Assembly: GCA_937872385.1 (NCBI GenBank)
Contig: CALMSO010000007.1
Coordinates: 1-54,274, forward strand
Length of the DNA stretch: 54,274 bases
Origin: an uncultured Saprospiraceae bacterium
Lineage (GTDB): Bacteria > Bacteroidota > Bacteroidia > Chitinophagales > Saprospiraceae
Direction of reading: 5' to 3'
The notes under the pieces are model-generated. The model was not told where the DNA came from. It made no database searches and saw only the letters and a program-made list of their open reading frames with translations. Position numbers and translations under genes: made by a program. Each line of letters starts with the position of its first letter. Within the stretch, counting starts at the first letter, position 1. Shown here one piece after another: positions 9,273 to 18,700 of the stretch.

Positions 9273-9341
9273 GCCGTCAAGGCGCGAAATGGCATTGAAC
9301 GATTAGCTGGCCGCAGGCGTTAGAAATGGCAAAAACAAACC

Positions 9342-9950
9342 ATGAATAAATACCTTTTCTTCGTCAGTGCATTGTTGCTATTTGCTGCCTGCCAACAACC
9401 ACCGGAGCCGCTGCCTATCATTGGCGAGCGCGATATCATCAACGGTGATACCATTTATCACACCATCCCGGATTTTGCCTTTGTTAATCAAGACAGCCAG
9501 CTTGTGACCAACGAAACCTTCGCCGGTAAAGCTTATGTAGTAGATTTTTTCTTTACGTCCTGCCCAACGATTTGCCCAAAAACAGCCAAACAAATGTTGC
9601 GCTTGTACGAACGTTACCAGGACGATGACCGGGTGCTGCTGCTGGCACATACCGTGGACCCTGTGCGCGACTCGGTGGGTACGCTGCGCAATTATGCCCG
9701 CAACCTTGGCGTGGAGTCGCGTAAATGGCACTTTGTAACGGGGAATCGGATTGAGCTGTACCAGATTGCCGAAGATTATTTCAGCATTGCGAAGGAAGAC
9801 CCCACGGCTCCCGGTGGTTTTGACCATAGCGGCCGCTTCATTCTGGTGGATAAAAACCGCTACGTGCGCTCGTTTTGCGATGGCACAGACCCGGAAAGCG
9901 TGGATCAATTTATGAAAGATATTGACCGCTTGTTGGCGCAAGAATATTGA
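9342..9950 (+). CDS. SCO1/SenC-family copper chaperone lipoprotein
   Basis: 202 residues. The N-terminus is a lipoprotein signal (LLLFAACQQ, lipobox Cys17), so it is probably membrane-anchored in the periplasm. The thioredoxin-like fold carries the SCO copper site: Cys74 and Cys78 in TSCPTICPKT and His162 in FDHSGRF. SCO proteins deliver copper to the CuA site of cytochrome c oxidase, or act as thiol-disulfide reductases on it. No oxidase gene is nearby. The gene stands alone between a terminator and the convergent Hsp20 genes. Confidence 0.92.
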   Translation: MNKYLFFVSALLLFAACQQPPEPLPIIGERDIINGDTIYHTIPDFAFVNQDSQLVTNETFAGKAYVVDFFFTSCPTICPKTAKQMLRLYERYQDDDRVLLLAHTVDPVRDSVGTLRNYARNLGVESRKWHFVTGNRIELYQIAEDYFSIAKEDPTAPGGFDHSGRFILVDKNRYVRSFCDGTDPESVDQFMKDIDRLLAQEY

Positions 9951-9981
9951 ATGCACGATGTGGGAAAGAGTTTTGTTCAAC

Positions 9982-10012
9982 AAAAAAAGTCGGCGCACTT
10001 ACGCGCGCCGAC
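9982..10012 (-). terminator. Rho-independent terminator of the Hsp20 operon
   Basis: GTCGGCGC (9989-9996) pairs with GCGCCGAC (10005-10012). On the minus strand the stem is followed by seven U. It lies 68 bases beyond the stop of the downstream Hsp20 gene and may also halt the convergent SCO transcript. Confidence 0.85.
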
Positions 10013-10079
10013 TCAAATAAACACCTAAAACCCTATTAACTAACCTTTATCGGTGTGCGGCCCACAGGGGGCCAGACAC

Positions 10080-10520
10080 TTACTTGATTTCGATGGTACG
10101 GGCGGTTTCCAATTGTGCGGTTGCCAGCTTGGGCAGCGCGAGTTTGAGTACGCCCTGCGTGTACTCGGCAGTGATGCGGTCGGCATCTACATGCTCCGGA
10201 AGTTGGAAACTACGGCTGAAAGCGGTGTAACTGAACTCCCGGCGCTTGTACGAGCCGTTTTGCGTTTCGTCGCTGTGCTCGCGGTTGGCGGAGATGCGCA
10301 AGAAACCATTGTCAATGCTCACTGCAAAATCATTTTTTTCCAAGCCGGGCGCAGCTACTTCAATTTTGTAGTCCGCATCCGTTTCCAGAATATTAACCGA
10401 AGGCGTCGTATTCAAAAAATCACTGCCAAGCACATCGGCAATATTCCAGTTGAAAAACTCATCAAAAAGACTCCGGATACTTTTAGCCGGGTACATTGGA
10501 TCATACTTGATGATGTTCAT
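10080..10520 (-). CDS. Small heat-shock protein, Hsp20 family
   Basis: 146 residues from the ATG at 10520 (MNIIKYDPMYP); a longer frame upstream has a non-family leader. A short N-terminal arm with a Phe/Trp-rich segment (LFDEFFNW) precedes an alpha-crystallin domain (about residues 40-140: NILETDADYKIEVAAPGLEKNDF, FSRSFQLPE, GVLKLALPK) and a C-terminal tail with the I-x-I motif (TIEIK). Hsp20 proteins are ATP-independent holdases binding unfolding proteins in the cytoplasm. It is the second gene of a two-gene Hsp20 operon, 92 bases after its paralogue. No CIRCE element is visible. Confidence 0.93.
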   Translation of the reverse strand: MNIIKYDPMYPAKSIRSLFDEFFNWNIADVLGSDFLNTTPSVNILETDADYKIEVAAPGLEKNDFAVSIDNGFLRISANREHSDETQNGSYKRREFSYTAFSRSFQLPEHVDADRITAEYTQGVLKLALPKLATAQLETARTIEIK

Positions 10521-10612
10521 AGCTTTATACGTTTGGTTAACAAATTTGTTGTGCCACTTGTCGTCAGGCAATACCGGATTTAAATGAAATTTAACAATTC
10601 AGACAACGATCA

Positions 10613-11035
10613 TTACGCAATTTCGATGGTGCGTGCTGGTCTGGGTTTGGCTTCTTCTTTCTTCGGCAGCGTCACGTACAAGATACCATTGGTGTAGCTG
10701 GCTTCGATAGCGCCGGTTTCGACGGTTTCTGGCAGGCGGAAGCTGCGTTGGAAACGGTTGTAATTAAACCCTATTTTGTGCACTTTCTCCTGTTCAGGGC
10801 GGGTAGTCTCTTTGTTGCTCGCAATAGTCAGCAGATCCTTGTCCACATTGACGGTAAAGTCACTTTTTTCTAAGCCGGGCGCCGCTACTTCGATGCGGAA
10901 ATTGTCGGTCGTTTCTACCACGTTGACATCCGGGGTGCTCTTAATCGTGCGGTGGTTGCTGTACACTACGCCGGGGCGTGCTGGTTGCATCAGGTGCTTG
11001 CGTACGATAGCCGGTTTTACATTTACTACAGTCAT
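10613..11035 (-). CDS. Small heat-shock protein, Hsp20 family
   Basis: 140 residues. The alpha-crystallin domain spans about 35-130 (NVVETTDNFRIEVAAPGLEK, FQRSFRLPE, GILYVTLPKK) and ends in TIEIA, the I-x-I oligomerisation motif. It is clearly a paralogue of the gene at 10080-10520 and probably its operon leader. The upstream region contains an interrupted palindrome TGCCATtATGGCA (near 11148) and TACCTTG on the minus strand near 11128, a possible weak -7 element. Regulation by heat is expected for the family but not shown by the sequence. Confidence 0.93.
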   Translation of the reverse strand: MTVVNVKPAIVRKHLMQPARPGVVYSNHRTIKSTPDVNVVETTDNFRIEVAAPGLEKSDFTVNVDKDLLTIASNKETTRPEQEKVHKIGFNYNRFQRSFRLPETVETGAIEASYTNGILYVTLPKKEEAKPRPARTIEIA

Positions 11036-11198
11036 GTTATGTTTTTTTTGATGGTGTTGTAGAATTAAAATTACATTTCATCATTAGCAAATGGCATTCC
11101 AATGCTATCGGCAAGGTAATTTCGACAGGAAAAACAATTTTTATGACTGCCATTATGGCAATTTGTATAAAAAAAGGCTGTCATTTTTGCAGTATAAT

Positions 11199-11234
11199 AA
11201 AAAACTTCCGCAGGAATGGGCTCCATGCGGAAGT
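11199..11234 (-). terminator. Rho-independent terminator of thiolase gene
   Basis: ACTTCCGCA (11204-11212) pairs with TGCGGAAGT (11226-11234). On the minus strand the stem runs into six U. It is 42 bases past the thiolase stop. Confidence 0.88.
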
Positions 11235-11275
11235 CGGGTATGCCTTTTTTGTTAAAAAAGTGATTGCAAACCCAG

Positions 11276-12454
11276 TTAGACTTTTTCGATGATAATGGCC
11301 GAAGCGCCGCCGCCGCCATTGCAAATAGCCGCCATGCCTACGGTGGCGTCTTGCTGGTGCAGCACATTATTGAGCGTCGTGATAATGCGTGCGCCCGAAG
11401 CGCCCAACGGATGCCCGATGGATACAGCGCCACCGAAAATATTGGTTTTGGCTTCGTCAATGCCCAGAATTTGGTTGAACACCATGGGCACTACGGCAAA
11501 GGCTTCATTTACTTCAAAATAGTCAATATCGCCGAGGGTCATACCAGCGCGTTGTAATGCTTTGGGTGCGGCCAGCGCCGGGGTAGTAGTAAACCATTGC
11601 GGCTCCTGCTCGGCATCGGCAAAGGCGATAATTTTGGCGATGGGTTTCAGCCCCAGTTCTTGCAGTTTTTCCTTGCTGACGAGTATAAGCGCCGCCGCCC
11701 CGTCGTTGATGGTGCTGGCATTGGCTGCTGTCACGGTACCGTCTTTGGTGAAAGCCGGACGCAGGGTCGGGATTTTGTCAAAAACCACTTTTTTGAATTC
11801 TTCATCTTCCTGGATGAGCAGTGGTTCGCCCTTGCGCTGAGGGACGCTCACCGGTACAATTTCATTGCGAAAAGCACCTTTGGCGGTAGCTTCAGCTGAC
11901 AATTGGTACGAACGAATGGCAAACGCATCCTGCGCTTCGCGGGAGATGTTGTATTGAGCAGCGGTACGGTCGGCGCACACGCCCATCGCGTTGTGGTCAT
12001 AAGCATCGGTGAGACCGTCTTTGGCTAAGCCGTCCACGATTTCGCTGTTGCCATATTTATAGCCCCAGCGGGCATTCGGAATGTAATAAGGAATTTGGCT
12101 CATGTTTTCCATGCCGCCGGCTACTACCACATCGTTGTGCCCCAGCATAATACTTTGCGCACCAAACATCACGGCTTTCATACCAGAGGCGCAGACCTTG
12201 TTGATGGTAGTGCAGGGTACATTATAGCCGATGCCCGCGCCAAGCGAGGCCTGGCGAGCCGGAGCTTGCCCGAGATTGGCCGAGCATACATTGCCCATCA
12301 GTACTTCGTTGACCTGCGAAGGGTCTATACCGGCTTGTTCTAAAGCACCTTTAATGGCAATGCTGCCAAGTTCCGTTGCGCTGATACCGGCAAAAGCACC
12401 GCCGAAACTACCTAAAGGAGTGCGAACGGCCGCCACGATAAAGACTTCTTTCAT
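11276..12454 (-). CDS. Acetyl-CoA C-acyltransferase (thiolase)
   Basis: 392 residues, the normal thiolase length. Catalytic features are present: nucleophile Cys88 in NKVCASGMKA, the NEAF and GHPLGASGAR motifs with the active-site His (about 343-357), and the second Cys in AICNGGGGAS (about 378). It condenses or cleaves acyl-CoA (acetoacetyl-CoA synthesis or the last step of beta-oxidation) in the cytoplasm. The PaaE-like reductase lies directly upstream on the same strand (158-base gap), but I cannot tell from this whether they share a pathway. Its own terminator suggests a single-gene unit. Confidence 0.94.
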   Translation of the reverse strand: MKEVFIVAAVRTPLGSFGGAFAGISATELGSIAIKGALEQAGIDPSQVNEVLMGNVCSANLGQAPARQASLGAGIGYNVPCTTINKVCASGMKAVMFGAQSIMLGHNDVVVAGGMENMSQIPYYIPNARWGYKYGNSEIVDGLAKDGLTDAYDHNAMGVCADRTAAQYNISREAQDAFAIRSYQLSAEATAKGAFRNEIVPVSVPQRKGEPLLIQEDEEFKKVVFDKIPTLRPAFTKDGTVTAANASTINDGAAALILVSKEKLQELGLKPIAKIIAFADAEQEPQWFTTTPALAAPKALQRAGMTLGDIDYFEVNEAFAVVPMVFNQILGIDEAKTNIFGGAVSIGHPLGASGARIITTLNNVLHQQDATVGMAAICNGGGGASAIIIEKV

Positions 12455-12612
12455 TACAATTTGATTTTATTTGTTTATAAAACGATTTGAGTGTCCGGAC
12501 AATAATTGTTGATAGTATGCCTTTACAAAATACAATTTATCAACCGGTCGGGTTATAGTTTTTTTCAAAAAAAAAGGGGTTGACTTTAGACATTTATCAT
12601 TAAAACTTTGCT

Positions 12613-13692
12613 TTAGATGCCAATACTTATTTCTACCGCTGGCGTCAGTGGGTAGCCGACGCAGGTGAAGACAAGGCCATTGCTCTGGCTGACATCTATT
12701 TGCCCGTGCGGGACAAACATTTCGACGTTGCCGCTGTGGCAGGTAGCCGCACAGGTAGTGCAAATGCCACTTCTACAACTGAAGGGCAAAGTCAGCCCGG
12801 TTTTTTCTGCCGCTTCGAGAATGGTGTCTCCTTTTTGCACTGGTATTTCAAAATCCTGCCCGCGGTAGTGGAGCCGTACTCGACTGTTGGGGTAGCGCTC
12901 GGCGGGCGGGCGGTAAGGCTCTACAATGGTAAATATTTCCTGATGGATTTGCGCAGACTTAAATTGCATATAGTGCAACATGGTTATGGCCTTGAGCATC
13001 AGGTTTTTAGGTCCACAAACGAAAAACTGTGCGTTGGCTCGGTCGAAGTGCAGGGCTTCTTCTACCAATGTTTGTACTAAGGCATTGCTTAGGCGTTGGG
13101 TACGTATCCGGGCGGGTGCTTCTGCTTGCCGCAAATCGGGGAGCGGCCCGCGCGTCTGGCTCAGTAGATGTATCACCTGCAAGTGGTCGGGGAACTGCTG
13201 CGCCAGTTTCCGAAGTTGAGTGCGAAAAATGATTTGGTCTTCATGCGAATTGGCGTACACTAAGCTCACCCGGCTGCGTGGCTCGGTGTGCAATACCTGC
13301 TTGAGCAGCGCAAATAAAGGCGTGATGCCGCTACCACCGCCAATCAAGAAAACGTTGCGAGGAGTGCTTTCAGCGGGGGCGAGTACAAACTGCCCGGCCG
13401 GAGCAATTGCCTGCAACAAATCGCCGGGCTGCGCCTGCTCAGCCAGGTAGCGCGAGGCGCGTCCGTTGGGCACTTTTTTCACCGTGATGGCAGGTAGGGC
13501 ATCCACTTCGGGGCAGGTACTGAAGGAGTACGAGCGTCGGAAAGGTCTGGGGCCGATTTGATCGAACAAGAGCGTCAGAAATTGCCCGGCCCGGTAGTGA
13601 AAATCCGGTACGAGCGGCTCCAGCACAAGGGTGGCTGCCTGGTCGGTTTCGCTAATTTTTTCCTTGATGCGCAGTTCGATGCGGTGCTCCAT
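12613..13692 (-). CDS. PaaE-like ferredoxin-NADP reductase with C-terminal 2Fe-2S domain
   Basis: 359 residues from the ATG at 13692 (MEHRIELRIKEK); a longer frame runs into the promoter region. FAD-binding barrel with RRSYSFS (about 53-59), NAD(P)-binding domain with GGGSGITPLFALLK, and a plant-type ferredoxin domain at the C-terminus (CRSGICTTCAATC...FTCVGYP) holding four Cys for the 2Fe-2S cluster. Proteins of this layout pass electrons from NAD(P)H to an oxygenase, as in PaaE of the phenylacetyl-CoA epoxidase. No oxygenase subunit is near, so the partner is unknown. Confidence 0.88.
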   Translation of the reverse strand: MEHRIELRIKEKISETDQAATLVLEPLVPDFHYRAGQFLTLLFDQIGPRPFRRSYSFSTCPEVDALPAITVKKVPNGRASRYLAEQAQPGDLLQAIAPAGQFVLAPAESTPRNVFLIGGGSGITPLFALLKQVLHTEPRSRVSLVYANSHEDQIIFRTQLRKLAQQFPDHLQVIHLLSQTRGPLPDLRQAEAPARIRTQRLSNALVQTLVEEALHFDRANAQFFVCGPKNLMLKAITMLHYMQFKSAQIHQEIFTIVEPYRPPAERYPNSRVRLHYRGQDFEIPVQKGDTILEAAEKTGLTLPFSCRSGICTTCAATCHSGNVEMFVPHGQIDVSQSNGLVFTCVGYPLTPAVEISIGI

Positions 13693-13740
13693 ACGACGTA
13701 AACAAATTGCAAGCAGTGCAATGTTCAAAACTTTCCGGCT

Positions 13741-13748
13741 CAAAGATA
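13741..13748 (-). promoter_or_regulatory. Bacteroidota -7 element TATCTTTG upstream of the PaaE-like gene
   Basis: The plus strand reads CAAAGATA, a perfect TAnnTTTG on the minus strand, about 50 bases before the chosen start at 13692. It supports that start over the upstream in-frame ATG at 13866. No clear -33 TTG is seen. Confidence 0.5.
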
Positions 13749-13831
13749 GGTTGTAAAGAGCGGGATATGTTAAAAAATGACGATAGAATAATCCGCCGTG
13801 GTCATTCCATTTATTCAAACCAATAAACACT

Positions 13832-14518
13832 ATGAACATCCTCATCACGGGTGCCAGCAAAGGCATTGGCTACGATACGGCACTCAAATTAGCCGACAAT
13901 CCGCAGCATCGCATTTTGGCGCTTTCGCGCAATGAAGCGGGCCTCCGGCAGTTGGCATTGGCTTTCGACAATATCGAGTATTTTTGTTTTGATATTACGC
14001 AGCCTGATTTTCCGGCATTGTTACAAAAAATAGAAGTCTTCGGCGGTATAGATGTGCTGCTGAATAATGCCGGCATTTTGATTAATAAACCCTTTCCGGA
14101 ATTGTCGGCTGCTGACTGGCAGGCGTCTTTTGCCACTAATCTTTTCGGGGTGGTGGAGCTGATTCGTACCGTATTGCCTTATCTCGAACAAAGCGAGCAA
14201 GCCCACATCGTCAACATCGGGAGCATGGGTGGGTTTCAAGGCAGCAGCAAATTTCCGGGGCTGGCGGCTTACAGCGCGAGCAAAGCGGCGGTAGCTAATC
14301 TGACCGAATGTCTTGCAGAAGAATTTAAGACGCAAAAAATTGCCGTAAATTGCTTGGCCTTTGGGGCTGTGCAAACCGAAATGCTGGCGACAGCTTTCCC
14401 CGGCTATCAGGCACCCGTTGGCAGCGCAGATATGGCGACCTGGGTAGCTTGGTTTTGTACGCAGGGGCAACAATTTTTTAATGGCAAGATACTGCCGGTG
14501 TCGGTGTCCACGCCTTGA
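13832..14518 (+). CDS. Short-chain dehydrogenase/reductase (SDR)
   Basis: 228 residues, classical SDR. The nucleotide-binding motif TGASKGIG is at residues 6-13, NNAG at about 77-80, the catalytic Ser in GSMGG and the YSASK catalytic Tyr-Lys at about 147-151. It should be an NAD(P)H-dependent cytoplasmic oxidoreductase; the substrate cannot be read from sequence. It is divergent from the PaaE-like gene, with a 139-base shared promoter region. Confidence 0.92.
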   Translation: MNILITGASKGIGYDTALKLADNPQHRILALSRNEAGLRQLALAFDNIEYFCFDITQPDFPALLQKIEVFGGIDVLLNNAGILINKPFPELSAADWQASFATNLFGVVELIRTVLPYLEQSEQAHIVNIGSMGGFQGSSKFPGLAAYSASKAAVANLTECLAEEFKTQKIAVNCLAFGAVQTEMLATAFPGYQAPVGSADMATWVAWFCTQGQQFFNGKILPVSVSTP

Positions 14519-14736
14519 AGTAGGAAGTAATGGGGCATTGTTATTTGCGGTTCGCAGTTTCAAAATAATTTTTGCGGTTTTACATAGATAAAAAGGTTTT
14601 ATGTTTTGATAATCAGTGGTTTATGATTTTTCACATTTGAAAGAATGATGTCCCGGCATTTAATAAAAAGCATATTGTAATTTAGACAACTGGCTATTTT
14701 TTAGTATTTTAAGACGTATAGCATCAAAATGGGCGC

Positions 14737-15441
14737 ATGGCTCAGCTTGAAAGCCACCAGACGAAAGATTATACAAATATGGAGCACGAAAATTTTGTCC
14801 TGTACCGGGGGGTGCAATACCCGGAGGCAGAGATGCTGCAGCGAAGCCGCGATTTTTACGAATGGCTAAACCAACGCCGCTCGGTGCGCGTATTTTCTGA
14901 TCGGCCAGTGCCGCGCGAGGTGATTGACAATATCATTATGGCGGCTTCCACTGCGCCATCGGGTGCGCACAAACAACCCTGGACCTTTTGCGTGGTCTCC
15001 GATCCGGCTATCAAAACCGCTATCCGGGAGGCGGCCGAAGCGGAGGAATATACCAACTACCACGGGCGGATGAGCGACGAATGGCTGGCGGACTTGCGCC
15101 CTTTCGGCACGGACGAGCATAAGCCTTTTCTAGAAATTGCGCCGTACCTAATTGTGGTTTTCAAGAAATCCTACGATGTAGTCAACGGCGAGCGGCAGAA
15201 GTGCTATTACGTCAACGAATCGGTGGGTTTGGCTTGTGGGCTGCTGCTGGCGGCGGTGCATCACGCGGGTTTGGTCGCGCTGACGCATACGCCAAGTCCC
15301 ATGAATTTTTTGCAAAAAATACTGAATCGCCCCGAGCACGAGAAGCCTTTTTTGCTCATTCCGGTGGGCTACCCAGCCGACGGTGCGCAGGTGCCCGATT
15401 TGCGCCGCAAGCAGAAAGCAGATGTTGTGGTGTATTATTGA
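14737..15441 (+). CDS. Iodotyrosine-deiodinase-like nitroreductase-fold flavoprotein
   Basis: 234 residues from 14737; the ATG at 14779 (MEHENFVLYRG) is an equally good start without a 14-residue leader. The core matches my recollection of human iodotyrosine deiodinase: RRSVRVFSDRPVPREVIDNI, TAPSGAHKQPWTF (FMN binding), and a lid segment that aligns without gaps. The three lid residues that hold the halotyrosine zwitterion (Glu157, Tyr161, Lys182 in the human enzyme) fall on Glu, Tyr and Lys here (AEEYTNY and DEHKPF). Family role: FMN-dependent reductive dehalogenation of halotyrosines. Alternative: a nitroreductase of another specificity. Confidence 0.88.
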   Translation: MAQLESHQTKDYTNMEHENFVLYRGVQYPEAEMLQRSRDFYEWLNQRRSVRVFSDRPVPREVIDNIIMAASTAPSGAHKQPWTFCVVSDPAIKTAIREAAEAEEYTNYHGRMSDEWLADLRPFGTDEHKPFLEIAPYLIVVFKKSYDVVNGERQKCYYVNESVGLACGLLLAAVHHAGLVALTHTPSPMNFLQKILNRPEHEKPFLLIPVGYPADGAQVPDLRRKQKADVVVYY

Positions 15442-15711
15442 AGCGTCATTTTTAAGCGAACATTTTACTGCCCGGTCGCTAACCCTTACCCGCCTTTTGC
15501 CCGTCTGGCTACGTAAAGGCTTGTTGGGCAACAAATTGTCATGCAGCATACGAACAAAATCGCTTTAAGAGAATTTTAACGAGCCGCACAGACCGTCCGC
15601 TTTCCAATGGTTGTTCATAAGATGAAATTGCTTTGGTAGCAAGGATACTTGAAATTTATACCATGAACAATCCGTTATTATTAATCGTCTTACTTAAAAA
15701 ACAGTCTCAGT

Positions 15712-18700
15712 ATGAACACATTAAAGAGATATAGCCTCACCATCGTACTGCTGGCTTTGTTCAGCATGATGGCGCAGGCGCAGTATTTTGGTCGAAACAA
15801 AGTGAATTACACCCGATTTGATTTCGAGGTGCATCAGACCGACAATTTCGAGCTATATACTTACGTGAAAAACCCTACCTACCGGGATCAGTTTGCCCGT
15901 TGGGCCGAGCAGTGGTACGAAATTCATCAGCGCATCCTCGGTGATACGATTCAGCAGCGCAACCCGTTGATTTTGTATAATAATCACGCCGATTTTCAAC
16001 AGACGAACACCATTTTCGGACAGATAGGTGTGGGTACCGGTGGGGTGACCGAAGCTTTCAAAAACCGAGTCATCATGCCGATTGCCATGTCCAATCAGCA
16101 AACCTTTCATGTGTTGGGGCACGAATTGGTGCACGCTTTTCAGTACAACATGATTTTGCGGGGCGACTCTACCAACTTGCGCAACCTCGGCAACCTGCCC
16201 CTGTGGCTGGTGGAGGGTTTGGCTGAGTACATGTCCATTGGTAGCGTGGATGCCAATACCGCCATGTGGATGCGCGACGCCGTGCTGCACAACGACGTGC
16301 CGTCTATCCGTGACCTGAGCAATCCGAAATACTTTCCGTACCGCTATGGCCAGGCGTTTTGGGTGTTTCTTACCGGGCTTTATGGCGATGAGGTGATCGA
16401 GCCGTTTTTTGTTTCCGTAGCTAAATATGGCTTCGAGCCTGCCTGTACCCTCGTGCTGGGCATGAGTTATAGCGATTTGTCGAACCTGTGGGTCAGTGCG
16501 ATTAAAGCCAAATTCGAGCCTTTCCTCGGCGATAAAAAAGAGCGCACCGTAGGTACAAAACTGCTCGCTCGAGACAATGCGGGCCGCCTCAACATTTCGC
16601 CAGTACTCAGCCCCGACGGGCGGTACATCATTTTCCTGTCGGAAAAAGACATTTTCGGCATTGATCTTTTCATGGCGGATGCTGTCTCCGGCGGTATTGT
16701 GCGCAAGGTAGCCAGTTCTACCAAAGACGGGCACCTCGACGATTTTGACTACATCGAATCGGCGGGTACTTGGTCGCCCGATGGCGAACAGTTTGCCTTT
16801 GTCGCTTTTTCCAAAGGTCGTAACGTATTGGTTATCAAAAATACCCGAACCGGCCGCACCGTGGAGGAAATTGTTATGGAGAAAGTGCCCGCTTTTACCA
16901 ATCCTGCTTGGTCGCCTGATGGCCGGCTGATTGCCTTTACTGGGCTGGTAGAAGGACAGGTGGACTTGTACACCTACGATTTGCGCAATGGCCGGGTACA
17001 GCAATTGACCAACGACCCCTACTCGGCTATGCATCCGCACTGGTCGGCTGATGGCAACCTTATTTTGTTTGCCTCGGATGAACTGAGCTTTGAAGGCAAC
17101 CGCCGCGATGGCAAATGGACTTTCAATATTGCCGAATTAGACGTGGTGAGCCTTGCGGTAAAGCATTATAACATTTTTCTGGGGGCGGATAATCTCAACC
17201 CCGTGTATGACGGCGAAGGCAATATTTGGTTTTTGTCTAACCGCGATGGCTTTCGGAATATTTACAAATATGACCCCGGCGCTGATGTAGTTTATCAAAT
17301 GACCGATGTGCTCACCGGTATTAGCGGCATTACACCTTATGCGCCGGCCATGAGCATTGACCGCCGACGTAATCGGGTGGCCTACATGCATTATGCCCAA
17401 AACGAATACAGCATTTACCGGGCGCGCACCGATGATTTTCTGAATCGGGAAGTGAACCGCAACGACGTGAGTTTTGCCGCCGCTATTTTACCGCGGGTCA
17501 ATCCGCAGGCTTCCAGATTAGTGGACAATCAATTAGCTGATATTGATGATCTCGATCGCGGTATGCTCACTACCTTGGCCAGAGTACCTTACCGGCGCCA
17601 ATTTAAGTTGGATTATGCCGGTGGCAGTACGGGTATTGGGGTAGGTAGTAGCAATACTTTCGGAACGACGACAGGTATGGCCGGCGCGGTGGATCTTCTC
17701 TTCAGCGATATACTTGGCAACAACCAGTTCTTCACGACCCTGTCCATGAATGGCGAAATCACGGATTTTGGCGGTATTTTATCTTACATCAATCGCAAAA
17801 GCCGGCTGACCTGGGGCGCTACGCTGTCGCACATTCCGTTCCGCAGTGCGGGCTTTGGCGGGCGCGGCTTCGAGGAGTTGCCCATTGGTGGCGGCGGCTC
17901 GGTGCTGGCGCTGGCCGATACATTTTTCATTCAGCGCATCTTTGAGCAGCGCTTGGGTACCTTTGTGTCCTATCCATTTTCGCAGGTGTTGCGTTTTGAA
18001 GCCAATACTTTTGCCACCCGCTACAGCTCTCGTTTAGATCGCTATGTGAATTATTACGACGCGCGGTTCGGATTCATTGGCAATCTTTTTGGGCAGGAGC
18101 GCGAGCGAGTAGAAAGTTCGCCTGGCTTCAATCTGTACAGCGCCGGCGGGGCTTTGGTCGGTGATAATTCTTTCTTCGGGCTGACGGCACCCCTCAAAGG
18201 GCATCGGTTCCGATTGGGAGCCGACCATTTTATGGGAGAATTCAATTTTACAGCCGCGACAGCCGATTTTCGGATATACCGTTTTCTCAAACCCTTTGGT
18301 GTGGCTTTCCGCGCCATGCACTACGGGCGCTACGGCGGAGATGCCGATGCCTTATTCCCGATTTATGTGGGCAATCCCTGGTACGTGCGGGGCTACAGCT
18401 CCAGCGTTACCGAACAAATACTGGCCCAAAACGGACAGAATTTCAACCAGTTGGTGGGTAGCAAAGTAGGTGTAGCGAACTTTGAGATACGCATTCCGTT
18501 CACCGGGCCCAAGCAGTTGGCGTTGATTAAGTCGAGCTTTTTGTTCACAGACCTCAACTTTTTTGCCGATGGAGGCGTAGCTTGGAGTGATTTTAGCCAG
18601 TTGAATGGCACACCAGACAACAACCTGCAGGCGGCATTGCCCATCTTTAGTGTGGGAGCTTCTCTGCGGGTCAACCTCTTCGGTGCGCTCATCATTGAGC

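Larger units (their letters stand above)
8535..9341. other. 807-bp stretch without an intact gene
   Basis: Contents seen: a terminator (8598-8628), an inverted repeat ATACCC...GGGTAT (8648-8665), a perfect -7 element (8687), possible gene relics (about 8751-9165), a 14-base palindrome AAGTATATATACTT (9204-9217) and a second terminator (9236-9272). The 11-mer ATTATAATCCG occurs twice (8733 and 8967), each time a few bases before an ATGAA. No frame is long enough to call a gene with confidence. Confidence 0.6.

Noticed and set aside
10053..10583. 176-codon plus-strand frame opposite an Hsp20 gene
   Set aside because: Antisense shadow; the Hsp20 frame has the full alpha-crystallin domain and its own terminator.
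11036..11200. CIRCE heat-shock operator before the Hsp20 operon
   Set aside because: No TTAGCACTC-N9-GAGTGCTAA-like sequence is present; only a short interrupted palindrome is seen.
15853..17040. 395-codon minus-strand frame inside the protease-propeller gene
   Set aside because: His- and Arg-rich with no recognisable motif, and fully inside a gene with clear domains.
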